A stretch of DNA of 64,000 nt from Acidovorax defluvii. GTDB taxonomy: Bacteria > Pseudomonadota > Gammaproteobacteria > Burkholderiales > Burkholderiaceae_C. Shown here in pieces: positions 6,928 to 16,560 of the stretch (position 1 is its first letter; every line of letters starts with the position of its first letter). The position numbers were made by a program, and so were the translations under genes. The stretch covers positions 1 through 64,000 of the forward strand of contig QLTU01000020.1 in the NCBI GenBank assembly GCA_003268905.1, given 5' to 3'. The notes beneath the pieces were generated by a model, which had not been told where the DNA came from, did not search any database, and saw nothing but the letters and a program-made list of their open reading frames with translations.

Positions 6928-7356
6928 ATGGCCGCCATCCACATCACCGACATCGAAGCCGCCATCAACCATTGGCGCGAACGCGCACCCGCCACCGCCG
7001 GGGCGGCGCTGGCGCCCGAGATCAGCGCGCTCGGTGAGGTGTATGCGCGCATGGTGTACCGCCACGAAGATGAGGCCGACGAGGAGAGCCTGCCGCCGAC
7101 GGCCCTGGCCGCGTGGCTGGCCTGGTACGACACCACGCCCGACACGCCGTGCATCGCCATCTGCTCGACCAGCCAGGGCGACGACTGGTGCAAGGGCTGC
7201 GGGCGCAGCTTTGACGAGGTGCAGTTCTGGCCGGCCATGGGCCCAGCCGAAAAGCGGGCCGTGTGGCGCCGCATCACGCTCGAACACCAGGCCTGGCGCT
7301 TCAACCGCTATGCCGAGCGCGCAGCCGAAGGGCCCGGCGGTGCAGCGCCGCCCTGA
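6928..7356 (+). CDS. DUF3717 + DUF1289 fusion protein
   Basis: This 142-residue protein combines two small domains. Residues 3-50 (HITDIEAAINHWRER) match DUF3717. Residues about 68-115 match DUF1289: DTPCIAICSTSQGDDWCKGCGRSFDEV, split here as TPCIAICS and DDWCKGCGR, with four cysteines spaced as in this putative metal- or Fe-S-binding domain. The start ATG 6928 puts the DUF3717 motif at the N-terminus. Function is unknown for both domains. DUF1289 proteins are often annotated as Fe-S proteins on the cysteine pattern alone. Confidence 0.78.
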   Translation: MAAIHITDIEAAINHWRERAPATAGAALAPEISALGEVYARMVYRHEDEADEESLPPTALAAWLAWYDTTPDTPCIAICSTSQGDDWCKGCGRSFDEVQFWPAMGPAEKRAVWRRITLEHQAWRFNRYAERAAEGPGGAAPP

Positions 7357-7420
7357 CCCGCTCTGACCCGTCTTTTGCCACCCTCTGTACGCCCCGCCCA
7401 CAAAGCGCTATGGTGGGGCC

Positions 7421-7726
7421 ATGCTGCGTCTTACCCAGGCCCCCAACATCGCCATTGCCACCCTGTGGGCCGACCTGCTGTGCGAGGCGGGCATGACGGC
7501 GTCGGTGCAGCGGCAATACTTGGGGGCCGCCGCCGGACACCTGCCGCCCGACCAGTGTTTGCCCGAAATCTGGCTGCAATACAACGAACACGCCACCCGC
7601 GCCCGCGCCTTGCTGCAGGATCTGCAAGACCTGCCCCAGCGCCGCTGGCATTGCCGCTGCGGCGAAATGGTGGAAGGCGGCTTCGAGCAATGCTGGCAGT
7701 GCGGCGCCCTCATGCCGCGCGAATAA
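7421..7726 (+). CDS. DUF2007-domain protein with C-terminal zinc-ribbon-like motif
   Basis: This 101-residue protein starts MLRLTQAPNIAIATLWADLL, and its first 60 residues follow the DUF2007 pattern, a small alpha/beta domain suggested to act in signalling. The C-terminus has CRCGEMVEGGFEQCWQCG, two CxC/CxxC pairs resembling a zinc ribbon. It lies 64 bp after the DUF3717/DUF1289 gene in the same direction and may share its transcript. Function is unknown. Confidence 0.8.
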   Translation: MLRLTQAPNIAIATLWADLLCEAGMTASVQRQYLGAAAGHLPPDQCLPEIWLQYNEHATRARALLQDLQDLPQRRWHCRCGEMVEGGFEQCWQCGALMPRE

Positions 7727-7865
7727 GGGACACCCCCCTGAGCTGCTGCGCCGCTTCCCCCCCCGCTCTCGCAGCGCTGCGCACTGCGGGCAGGGGGACG
7801 ACGCCCTCGCTGCGGGGCGGCCCTTGCTCGGCGTCCCTGGCCTTGGGCGCGCCAGTTTCACAGGC
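7727..7865. repeat. GC-rich intergenic repeat, second family (copy 1)
   Basis: The stretch contains CCCCCTGAGCTGCTGCGCCGCTTCCCCC, written here as CCCCCTGAGCTGCTGCGC then CGCTTCCCCC, then AGGGGGACGACGCC and GGCCTTGGGCGCGCCAGTTTC. The same blocks in the same order occur at 51300-51410, and an inverted partial copy is at 8590-8660. The ends CCCCCTGAG and the AGGGGGA block could pair. It fills the space between two convergent genes and could end transcription from both sides. Confidence 0.6.
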
Positions 7866-7890
7866 TGCGGGGCCACGGATAAATCCAATG

Positions 7891-8451
7891 CTACTTCCAG
7901 CGCACCGGCTCCACATGCACGCTGCCCTGCGTGCTGCTGAGGGTGATGGCGCCTTCCTGCACGGTGGCCTGCAGCTGCATGCTGCGCTCGGCCAGTTGCG
8001 CCAGTGCCTGCGAGGCCTCGGTGGGGATGCGCCAGACCTGCAGCTTCTCCAGCCGCGAGAGCTTGGTTTCAATGCCCTTCCACCAGATCTCGGCCGCGTG
8101 GTTGAAGCAGTACACGATCACCGAATCGGCCTTGCTGCACGCCTTGGTGAGCGGTTTGTCCTCGGGCTGGCCCACCTCGATCCACACGCGCTTGCGCCCG
8201 GTGAAATCGGTCAGCGAGGCGTCCGGATCGTCCGGGTCCGACAGCCCCGCGCCAAAGGCCAGGGTGCCGTCGCCATTGCACAGGTCATTGAGCTGGTGCG
8301 CCTGGATGGCCAAGGCGGCCAGCCGCACCATCATGCGCTCGTCGGTCTCGCTGGGGTGGCGGGCCAGCGTGAGGGCGTGGTCGGCGTAGTAGCCGTGGTC
8401 GATGTCGGCGATTTGCAGGTTCGCCTTGAAGATGGTGGATTTGATGGCCAT
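7891..8451 (-). CDS. yaeQ: YaeQ-family protein
   Basis: This 186-residue protein begins MAIKSTIFKANLQIADIDHGYY, which is diagnostic of YaeQ, a family with a PD-(D/E)XK nuclease-like fold and no settled function. It has been linked to RfaH-dependent gene expression in enterics. Family blocks are present in order: RHPSETDERMMVRLAALAI, LTDFTGRKRVWIEVGQPE and SKADSVIVYCF. Its length is normal. It is convergent with the DUF2007 gene, and a palindromic repeat (8467-8515) lies immediately upstream of its start. Confidence 0.9.
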   Translation of the reverse strand: MAIKSTIFKANLQIADIDHGYYADHALTLARHPSETDERMMVRLAALAIQAHQLNDLCNGDGTLAFGAGLSDPDDPDASLTDFTGRKRVWIEVGQPEDKPLTKACSKADSVIVYCFNHAAEIWWKGIETKLSRLEKLQVWRIPTEASQALAQLAERSMQLQATVQEGAITLSSTQGSVHVEPVRWK

Positions 8452-8466
8452 GCAGCCTCACTATGA

Positions 8467-8515
8467 AATGGATAGCTGCTAGCGCTTATCCTGTAAGCGC
8501 TAGAGGCCGAAAAAG
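8467..8515. repeat. Comamonadaceae-type palindromic repeat
   Basis: Core AGCGCTTATCCTGTAAGCGCT is an almost perfect palindrome, flanked by GATAGCTGCT and AGAGGCCGAAAAA. It lies just upstream of yaeQ, within its likely leader region. Confidence 0.8.
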
Positions 8516-8589
8516 TTGAGAAACATACGATATGTCCGTGTGAGCTCGTAGACGCTTGAAACCGTCGCGGCCCGGGCCAGTGCACGCGT

Positions 8590-8658
8590 GGATCCGGCTT
8601 GGCCGGTCCACCGGGTGCGTCCCCCTGTGGGGGAAGGCGCGCAGCGCCTCAGGGGGGG

Positions 8659-8660
<2 letters not shown>
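8590..8660. repeat. GC-rich intergenic repeat, second family (partial, inverted copy)
   Basis: GTCCCCCTGTGGGGGAAGGC and GCGCAGCGCCTCAGGGGGGG are the reverse complement of blocks found at 7727-7865 and 51300-51410. It abuts the purB stop codon and contains a GC-rich hairpin (CCCCCTGTGGGGG). Confidence 0.5.
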
Positions 8661-10754
<2,094 letters not shown>

Positions 10755-10783
10755 GCGCCAACGGGCTTGATGCCGCCCAAAAA

Positions 10784-10815
10784 GATGCCGGCGCAAGCCG
10801 GCATTCTTGTTTTTG
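10784..10815 (+). terminator. Intrinsic terminator of the glutathione transferase gene
   Basis: GATGCCGGC (10784-10792) pairs with GCCGGCATT (10797-10805) around a GCAA loop, followed by CTTGTTTTT. It sits 30 bp after the transferase stop and just before the convergent end of the eight-gene minus operon, and it may work from both sides. Confidence 0.8.
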
Positions 10816-10831
10816 AGACTGGCGCAAAGCG

Positions 10832-11284
10832 CTATTGCGCCGCGCGCCGCCGCAGCCAGCGCATCAGCGCGCCCACCACGGGCAGTTTTTCGTACAGCTC
10901 TTCGGCGGCATCCCAATAGTCGCGGTGCAGCACGATCAGGCCCTGAGGGTCCAGCACCAGGTGCGAGGCGCCGCGCACCGTCTGGGTTTCGCCGCGGTGA
11001 TAGTTCTTGAATTCAAACAAGAAATCCCAGGTCAAAAAACATTGCTGCCCCTGCACCACGCGGCCGGTGACCACAAAGCGGGGCTGGTCGAGCGCCACAT
11101 ACATGTGCTCAAAAATCTGCTGAATGGGCTGGACGCCGCAAACCTCGTTGAACGGGTCTTTAAAGCGTGCATCGGGCGCATAGATGCGGTCAATGGCGGC
11201 CAGGTTGGCAGGCGTGATGTGCTCAAAGAAGGCCACCACGCGGGTAACGGCGTCTTCCATTCTGGGGGCGTCGGGGTGTGGCAT
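10832..11284 (-). CDS. SnoaL-like / NTF2-fold protein, last gene of the lipid operon
   Basis: This 150-residue protein has the cone-shaped SnoaL/NTF2-like fold pattern: VAFFEHITPANLAAIDRIYAPDARFKDPF, here as ITPANLAAIDRIYAPDARF, then HMYVALDQPRF, and a C-terminal HRDYWDAAEELYEKLPVVG. Such proteins can be small enzymes (isomerases, hydratases) or ligand-binding subunits. It starts at ATG 11284 through a TGATG overlap with the SDR stop, so it is translationally coupled. An in-frame ATG at 11260 (MEDAVTR) is the alternative start. The specific reaction is unknown. Confidence 0.82.
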   Translation of the reverse strand: MPHPDAPRMEDAVTRVVAFFEHITPANLAAIDRIYAPDARFKDPFNEVCGVQPIQQIFEHMYVALDQPRFVVTGRVVQGQQCFLTWDFLFEFKNYHRGETQTVRGASHLVLDPQGLIVLHRDYWDAAEELYEKLPVVGALMRWLRRRAAQ

Positions 11285-12066
11285 CAAAGTCCCGTAAAGC
11301 GGCGCACGGCCGGAAAATACCACCGGTACGGTAACACCCGCAGCAGTTTCATCACCCGCGTAAAGCGCTTGGGGAAGTGGATGTCGAAATGCCCCCGCTC
11401 CCAGCCCTGCACGATGGCGGCGGCGGCGGCCTCGGGCGAGATGAGCGCGGGCATGGTGAAGTCGTTGCCTGCCGTGAGCGGCGTGGCCACAAAGCCGGGG
11501 TTGATCACGCTCACGCCCATGCCCAGGTCGTGCAGATCCAGGTACAGCGCCTCGGCCAGGTTGATGAGCGCGGCCTTGGTGGGCCCGTAGGCCAGGCTTT
11601 TGGGCAGGCCCCGAAAGCCCGCCACGCTGCTGATCACGCTGACATGCCCGGGGCGCCCGGCCTGTGCCGCCGTCAGCATGGGCGGCAACACGGCGGCCAG
11701 CACATGCAGCACGCCGTTGTAGTTGATCTGCTCGTGGCGCAGCATCACGGCCAGATCGAAATCGGTGGCGCGCATGTCGCGGTAGTAGCCTGCGCAGTAG
11801 CACACCAGGTCGGGCGCGCCGCCGGCCAGCACCTGGGCCGCGGCGGCCTGCACCTGTTCGGGCTCTGCCGTGTCCATCGGCATGGCCATGCTGCCGGGGT
11901 GCTGGGCGACAAAGGCATTGAGCGCATCACCGTTGCGCGCTGACACGATGACCTGCGCACCGCGCGCATGCAGCGCGGCGGCCGTGGCCCGGCCAATGCC
12001 GCTGCTGGCCCCGATCAGCCAGGCACGGCGGCCACGCCAGTCGCGCAGGGGGGGGTTGAGGCTCAT
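11284..12066 (-). CDS. Short-chain dehydrogenase/reductase
   Basis: This 260-residue NAD(P)-dependent oxidoreductase has the cofactor motif GASSGIGRA (about 19-27), the CAG variant of the NNAG motif at about 90 (CYCAGYY), and the catalytic Ser in SVISSVAGF with YGPTKAAL (Tyr and Lys of YxxxK) about 14 residues on. The C-terminal stretch (KRFTRVMKLLRVLP) is basic and hydrophobic and could touch the membrane. It overlaps the DUF3833 stop by four bases (ATGA) and the SnoaL-like start. Its place in the operon suggests a lipid-derived substrate. Confidence 0.9.
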   Translation of the reverse strand: MSLNPPLRDWRGRRAWLIGASSGIGRATAAALHARGAQVIVSARNGDALNAFVAQHPGSMAMPMDTAEPEQVQAAAAQVLAGGAPDLVCYCAGYYRDMRATDFDLAVMLRHEQINYNGVLHVLAAVLPPMLTAAQAGRPGHVSVISSVAGFRGLPKSLAYGPTKAALINLAEALYLDLHDLGMGVSVINPGFVATPLTAGNDFTMPALISPEAAAAAIVQGWERGHFDIHFPKRFTRVMKLLRVLPYRWYFPAVRRFTGL

Positions 12067-12605
12067 GCTGCGCGTTTGGTGAAGGACAGTGTGATCTCGC
12101 CCAGCCGGAATCCGAGCTTGCTCATGGTGGCGCGGTTGAGCATCACGCGGTCGTCAATGAGGTACATCCAGTCGTCCAGATCGACGTTGTAGACCTTGCC
12201 ATCCACGGGCAACGCCAGCGTGTAGGTCCAGCGAAAGGCGTTGCCGCGCGTTTGCCCGTTGGCCGTACCCACCACGTCGTCGGCGGTGCCGGTGTAGCGG
12301 CCGTCAGCGTGCTTTGTCAGGCGCCAGATGCGCCGCTGCGTGGTGCCGTCCGAGTAGGTGAAGGCCTCGTCCAGTACGCCCTGGTTGCCCTTCCACTCGC
12401 AGTCCATGACCACGGTGAAGCGTTTGACGATGCGGCCGCCACGGTCCTGGAAGATGCCATGCGCGTCGATGGTGCCGTTGAAATACTGCGCAAGGTCCAG
12501 CACCGGTTTTTCGCTGGCATAGCTGTCAATGCTCTGGCTGGCGCAGCCAGACAGGACCACGGGCGCAGCCACAGCGGCCGAAAGAAGGAGGCGTCGTTGC
12601 ATCAT
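12063..12605 (-). CDS. DUF3833 lipoprotein
   Basis: This 180-residue protein has a lipobox LSGC (Cys at about 21) after a hydrophobic leader and is predicted to be an envelope lipoprotein. The body follows DUF3833: YFNGTIDAHGIFQDRGGRIVKRF and FTYSDGTTQRRIWRL, given here as YFNGTIDAHGIFQDRGG and DGTTQRRIW. Its function is not established. In many proteobacteria DUF3833 genes sit with Cfa-like methyltransferases, DUF1365 and FAD oxidoreductases, as here. Two adjacent ATGs (12605, 12602) are possible starts, and both overlap the MFS gene end. Confidence 0.88.
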   Translation of the reverse strand: MMQRRLLLSAAVAAPVVLSGCASQSIDSYASEKPVLDLAQYFNGTIDAHGIFQDRGGRIVKRFTVVMDCEWKGNQGVLDEAFTYSDGTTQRRIWRLTKHADGRYTGTADDVVGTANGQTRGNAFRWTYTLALPVDGKVYNVDLDDWMYLIDDRVMLNRATMSKLGFRLGEITLSFTKRAA

Positions 12606-13924
12606 GGTGGGGTGCCTTGGGGTCGGTTCGTACAAAGGGTTGGCGTGGCCTGCAGGGGCCGAAGGATGAGCGCATACAGTGCTGCCGCCGCCATCAGCTT
12701 GAGCAGGCAGGGCAGCACCGCATAGGCCAGGCCCAGGGTCTGCAGGCCGTCTTCGCTGCGGGTGCCGGGCGTGTAGCCCAGCCAGCCCAGCAGCGGTAGC
12801 GCCAGGCCTGCGGCCAGCGCCAGGTTGAGCTTGGTCGCAAAGTTCCACCAGCCAAAATAGGCGCCTTCGTGTTGCCCGCTGTCGCCCTCGGCCGCAATCA
12901 CGCCGGCCAACAGGGCGCTGGGCAGGGCCAGGTCGGTGCCAAGCGCCACGCCGGACAGCGCACAGACCACCAGGAACGGCAGGGTGTCGCCCGCCCCCAG
13001 AAAGGCGGTCCACACAAACACCGCAATCGCGAGCAACATGCCGGCCAGCCAGGTGCGCGCCAGACCAAAGCGGCCCACGGCGTGCAACCACAGCGGGATG
13101 GACAGTGCGGCGCAGACGAAATACGCCGCCAGGAACATGGGCTCTTGTGCGGGCGGGGCCTGCAGCCGGTCCTGGATGAAAAACAGCACCAGCGTGGCCG
13201 GGATGGCGCTGGCAATGCCATTGAGCATGAACACCGCCAGCAGGCGGCGGAAGGCGGGACGCCCCCACGGCCGCCACAGGCTGGCGCGTTGCGGCGGGCG
13301 ATAGACCCCGGCCACGGCGCCCCCATGGGCCGCAGGGCGCGGCGCCTGCGTCCAGGCCCACCAGCCCAGCAGCAAGGTGATGGCAAACACCGCCAGCATG
13401 ACCGGCAGGCCCAGCAGCGCGGGCAACACCGAGGCCAGCACCACCCCCACCAGCGCAGCGCCCTCGCGCCAGGCCACGATGCGGCCGCGCTGCAGCTCGT
13501 CGCCACCCAGGCGCGCCCCCCACGACTGGTGCGCAATGCTCAGCTGGCTGTAGGCGGTGTAGGTGATGAGCAGCGCGATGAGCGCCCAAGCCACGAGCGC
13601 ATCGGGGCCGCGCACCGCCGGAAAGAACAGGCTGATCAACCCGAGCGCCAGCACCCCGGCCGACACCGCGCCCACACCCAGCACCGCCCGCACCGAGCGA
13701 CCAAACAGGTGGTCGGACAGGCGGCCCAGCAGCGGGTCGGAGATGGCATCGAACAGTCGCGCCGCCAGCAGCACCGCGCCCAGCGTGGCCAGCGGCATGC
13801 CGAACTCGCGTGCGTAGTGGTTGGGCAGCAGCACATACAGCGGCAGCGCCACAAACGCCAGCGGCAGGCCCAGCAGCCCATAGGCCAGGCCTGCGCCGGC
13901 GCGGATGGGCTGCGTGCCGGTCAT
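12602..13924 (-). CDS. MFS transporter, GPH/MFS_2 (melibiose-permease-like) family
   Basis: This 440-residue polytopic protein has about twelve predicted membrane helices. The N-terminal part GLLGLPLAFVALPLYVLLP and the loop ARLFDAISDPLLGRLSD match the glycoside-pentoside-hexuronide:cation symporter fold also used by lipid transporters of the MFS_2 group. Given neighbours that modify fatty acids, a lipid or fatty-acid cargo is more plausible than sugar, but this is inference. The start overlaps the chalcone-isomerase-like stop (ATGA at 13921-13924). Confidence 0.85.
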   Translation of the reverse strand: MTGTQPIRAGAGLAYGLLGLPLAFVALPLYVLLPNHYAREFGMPLATLGAVLLAARLFDAISDPLLGRLSDHLFGRSVRAVLGVGAVSAGVLALGLISLFFPAVRGPDALVAWALIALLITYTAYSQLSIAHQSWGARLGGDELQRGRIVAWREGAALVGVVLASVLPALLGLPVMLAVFAITLLLGWWAWTQAPRPAAHGGAVAGVYRPPQRASLWRPWGRPAFRRLLAVFMLNGIASAIPATLVLFFIQDRLQAPPAQEPMFLAAYFVCAALSIPLWLHAVGRFGLARTWLAGMLLAIAVFVWTAFLGAGDTLPFLVVCALSGVALGTDLALPSALLAGVIAAEGDSGQHEGAYFGWWNFATKLNLALAAGLALPLLGWLGYTPGTRSEDGLQTLGLAYAVLPCLLKLMAAAALYALILRPLQATPTLCTNRPQGTPP

Positions 13925-14499
13925 GGCTGCCCTGCGGTGCGCGTCATGGCGATGAGCTGCTGGCGCAGCCCGGGCTCTGAGGTTTGGGGCGAGAGCCAGA
14001 TGCCAAAGAACAGGCGGGAAAACTCGGCATCGGGCACCTCGCCCACCACCCGCCCTCCCATCTTGAACACGGCGCCCGCGCCCGGTTGGTACAAGCCCAA
14101 AAGGCGGTCGCCCGGCTTCACATCCGGCAGCGCCGCCTGCAGCGCCTGCTGCCAGCCCGTGGCTTGCTGCGGCGTGAAGCTGCCCACGCGGCGCATCTCC
14201 TCGATGGAGCGCTTGGCGATGGCCTCGGCGGTGAAGTTGCGCTGGTAGGTAAGCTCCAGCGCCAGCGGCTGGGCGGTGTAGTTGTCGGCATCAAAGCCGG
14301 GTTGCACCCACAGGCGCGCACGGTAGATCTCGAAGCCCAAAAACCGCAGAACCCCCTCGCCTGCCATGCGGGTGCCCGCCAGCGGTGTGGTGGCGGCCAG
14401 GGGGGACGCACTGGCCGGGGCCACCTGTGCCAAAGCAAGATTTGAATGAAAAGTGGCTGTAGCGCTTATCAATAAAGCGGTAATAGCTATTATTTTCAT
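13921..14499 (-). CDS. Chalcone-isomerase-like exported protein
   Basis: This 192-residue protein has a predicted signal peptide (residues 1-24, ending LALAQ). The mature part matches the bacterial chalcone-isomerase-like family: GEGVLRFLGFEIYRARLWV, LELTYQRNFTAEAIAKRSI and PGDRLLGLYQPG. In plants this fold binds fatty acids as well as flavonoids, so a fatty-acid-binding role fits the operon. The first 14-15 codons are made of a palindromic repeat (14455-14496), so the signal peptide appears repeat-derived. It overlaps the MFS start and lies 7 bp after the Cfa-like gene. Confidence 0.87.
   Translation of the reverse strand: MKIIAITALLISATATFHSNLALAQVAPASASPLAATTPLAGTRMAGEGVLRFLGFEIYRARLWVQPGFDADNYTAQPLALELTYQRNFTAEAIAKRSIEEMRRVGSFTPQQATGWQQALQAALPDVKPGDRLLGLYQPGAGAVFKMGGRVVGEVPDAEFSRLFFGIWLSPQTSEPGLRQQLIAMTRTAGQP
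14455..14496. repeat. Palindromic repeat inside a coding start
   Basis: TGTAGCGCTTATCAATAAAG then CGGTAATAGCTATTATTTT is a copy of the repeat family. It spans codons 2-15 of the chalcone-isomerase-like gene on the minus strand, encoding the hydrophobic stretch IIAITALLIS. Confidence 0.75.
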
Positions 14500-14506
14500 A
14501 GTGAAA

Positions 14507-15730
14507 TCACGCCTTGACCAAGGTGTACTGCACGAGGTCGATGTTGCGCATGGCAAACGCGGCTTCGCAGTAGGCCAGGTAGAACTCCCAGATGTGCATG
14601 AAGCGCTGGTCAAACCCGAGCTGCAGGATCTGCGTGCGCTGCGCCAGAAAGCGCTCGCGCCAGCGTTTGAGGGTTTCGGCGTAGTCCTGGCCAAACGCAA
14701 ACTCGTCCACCACGCGCAGGCCCGCCGCCTCGGCCTCGCGCCGGAACTCGCGCGGGCAGGGCAGGCAGCCGCCCGGAAAGATGTACTGCTGAATGAAGTC
14801 GGTGGAGCTGATGTAGCGCGCAAACAGGCTGTCGTCGATGACGATGCTCTGGATGCAGGCCTTGCCACCGGGCTTGAGCAGGCGGTTGACCGACTGAAAA
14901 TAGGTGGGCCAGTATTCGCGGCCCACGGCCTCGACCATTTCGATGGAGCAGACCGCGTCGTAGGGGCCGTCGTCGATGTCGCGGTAGTCCTGCAGCCGCA
15001 AATCGGCCTTGTTCTCCACCCCATGCGCCGCCATGCGCTTTTGCGCAAACGCGAGCTGCTCGGTCGAAAGCGTCACGCCCGTGAGGGATGCCCCAAACTC
15101 GGTGGTGGCCATCTCGGCCAGGGCGCCCCAGCCGCAGCCGATCTCCAGCACCCGGTGACCGGCCTTTACGTCCGCCATGCGCAGTGCGCGGCGCACCTTG
15201 GCGTGCTGGGCCACGCGCATGTCGCCGCCCGCATCGCCCTCGAACCAGGCGGACGAATAGTTCATCGTGTCGTCCAGCCACAGCGCGTAAAACGCGTTGC
15301 CCAGGTCGTAGTGGGCATGGATGTTTTTCTGGCTGTTGGCGCGCGTGTTGCGGTTGAGCAGGTGCTTGATGCGGTACAGCAGCCGCCCGGCCCAGGTGCC
15401 GTAGATCACGCCTTCGACCTGCTGGCGGTTGGCGATGAAAAGCTTGAGCAGGTCGGTGAGGTGCGGTGTGGTCCAGTCGCCCGCGATGTAGCTTTCGGCA
15501 AACCCGATATCGCCCGACCGGAGCGCGGCGCTGCACACGTTCCAGTTCTTGAACGTGATCGCGGCCGATGGGCCGTTGCCGTGCCCGAAGTGCTGCAGCG
15601 TGCCATCGGGCAGCTGCACGGTGAGGTGGCCATGCTGCAGCCGCTGCAAAAGCCTGAGGGCCGTGCGCGCCGCAGCGGGTGTGCCCGCAGGCAGGGCCTG
15701 GGCAGAGCGGGGAGCGGTGGTGGTGTTCAT
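14507..15730 (-). CDS. Cyclopropane-fatty-acyl-phospholipid synthase-like SAM methyltransferase
   Basis: This 407-residue protein should transfer a methyl(ene) group from S-adenosylmethionine to unsaturated acyl chains of membrane phospholipids. It has the Cfa N-terminal domain (GDIGFAESYIAGDW), the linker HAHYDLGNAFYALWLD and the SAM-binding motif VLEIGCGWGALAE (about 193-205). LTGVTLSTEQ and SIEMVEAVGREYWPTYF follow, all typical of Cfa. Paralogues in FAD-oxidoreductase/DUF1365 clusters act in methylated or furan fatty acid synthesis rather than classical cyclopropanation. Which applies here is open. ATG 15730 matches the family start. Confidence 0.92.
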   Translation of the reverse strand: MNTTTAPRSAQALPAGTPAAARTALRLLQRLQHGHLTVQLPDGTLQHFGHGNGPSAAITFKNWNVCSAALRSGDIGFAESYIAGDWTTPHLTDLLKLFIANRQQVEGVIYGTWAGRLLYRIKHLLNRNTRANSQKNIHAHYDLGNAFYALWLDDTMNYSSAWFEGDAGGDMRVAQHAKVRRALRMADVKAGHRVLEIGCGWGALAEMATTEFGASLTGVTLSTEQLAFAQKRMAAHGVENKADLRLQDYRDIDDGPYDAVCSIEMVEAVGREYWPTYFQSVNRLLKPGGKACIQSIVIDDSLFARYISSTDFIQQYIFPGGCLPCPREFRREAEAAGLRVVDEFAFGQDYAETLKRWRERFLAQRTQILQLGFDQRFMHIWEFYLAYCEAAFAMRNIDLVQYTLVKA

Positions 15731-15762
15731 GGCGGTCTCGCGGGACTGGGGCGACATGGAGA

Positions 15763-16560
15763 TCAACGGGTCACGGTGGAGGCGGGTGCCTCGGGTTTGC
15801 GATGGAACCGCACGCGCTTGAGCCAAAGGCGCAGCGCATGCCAGTGAATACGGGCCACAACGGCCAGCGTCATGGCGGGGTAGCCCCACAGCGCATGGCG
15901 CAGGGTCTGGGCGGTGATGGCGTGCAGGCTGCCGCTCACGCTGGTCTGGATCAGCGGGCCGGTGTCGTCGTCGTGGTCAATGCGCGCCACGGTGCGGCCG
16001 GCATCTGCCGCGCTGGCGAGCGTGCGCATGAAGCGAAACCGGTAGCCCCCGCTCACCTCACAAAACGGCGACACATGGAACACCTTGCGCGCCTGCAGTT
16101 CCACGCCGTATTGCGGCGCATCGAGCAGGTAGCAGTGGCGCTCGCCAAAGGTGTTGTTGACCTCCACCACGATGGCGCGCAGGCTGCCATCCGCGCGGTG
16201 GCAGTACCAGAAGCTCACCGGCTTGAAGGTGTAGCCCAGCACACGCGGGTAGCAGTGCAGCCAGACCTCGCCGGTGGCTTCGGTGATGCCTTCGGTGCGC
16301 AGCAGTTCGTCGAGCCAGGCCAGCGCCCCGCCCTGTGCGGCGCTGCGGCCGTCGCCATGGTCCACGTCATGAAAGCTGATGGCGCCACGCCGGTTCACCG
16401 CCAGCCTGCCGTGCGCGCTGGGTGCTCCGGCCAGGCTGCGCATCGGCAGCATGAGGAAGAACGTGCGATAGGCAAACGCGTGTTTCTTGGGCCGCAGCCG
16501 CGTGTGGCGCACCTGGCCAAAGCCGATCAGGGGCAAGGTGGGCGTGGCGGGCGCTGTCAT
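15763..16560 (-). CDS. DUF1365 family protein
   Basis: This 265-residue protein begins with GQVRHTRLRPKKHAFAYRTFF, the hallmark of DUF1365. It also has the block LHCYPRVLGYTFKPVSFWYC and the later FHVSPFCEVSGGYRFRF. The biochemical activity is not known to me. The family is strongly linked by gene order to Cfa-like methyltransferases and flavin amine-oxidase-like proteins. Its stop is 32 bp before the Cfa-like start, and its own start overlaps the FAD oxidoreductase stop (ATGA). Confidence 0.92.
   Translation of the reverse strand: MTAPATPTLPLIGFGQVRHTRLRPKKHAFAYRTFFLMLPMRSLAGAPSAHGRLAVNRRGAISFHDVDHGDGRSAAQGGALAWLDELLRTEGITEATGEVWLHCYPRVLGYTFKPVSFWYCHRADGSLRAIVVEVNNTFGERHCYLLDAPQYGVELQARKVFHVSPFCEVSGGYRFRFMRTLASAADAGRTVARIDHDDDTGPLIQTSVSGSLHAITAQTLRHALWGYPAMTLAVVARIHWHALRLWLKRVRFHRKPEAPASTVTR

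Noticed and set aside
8467-8515. Palindromic repeat as an intrinsic terminator of yaeQ
   Set aside because: It lies upstream of yaeQ, and the same sequence occurs inside coding regions elsewhere, so it is better treated as a dispersed repeat.
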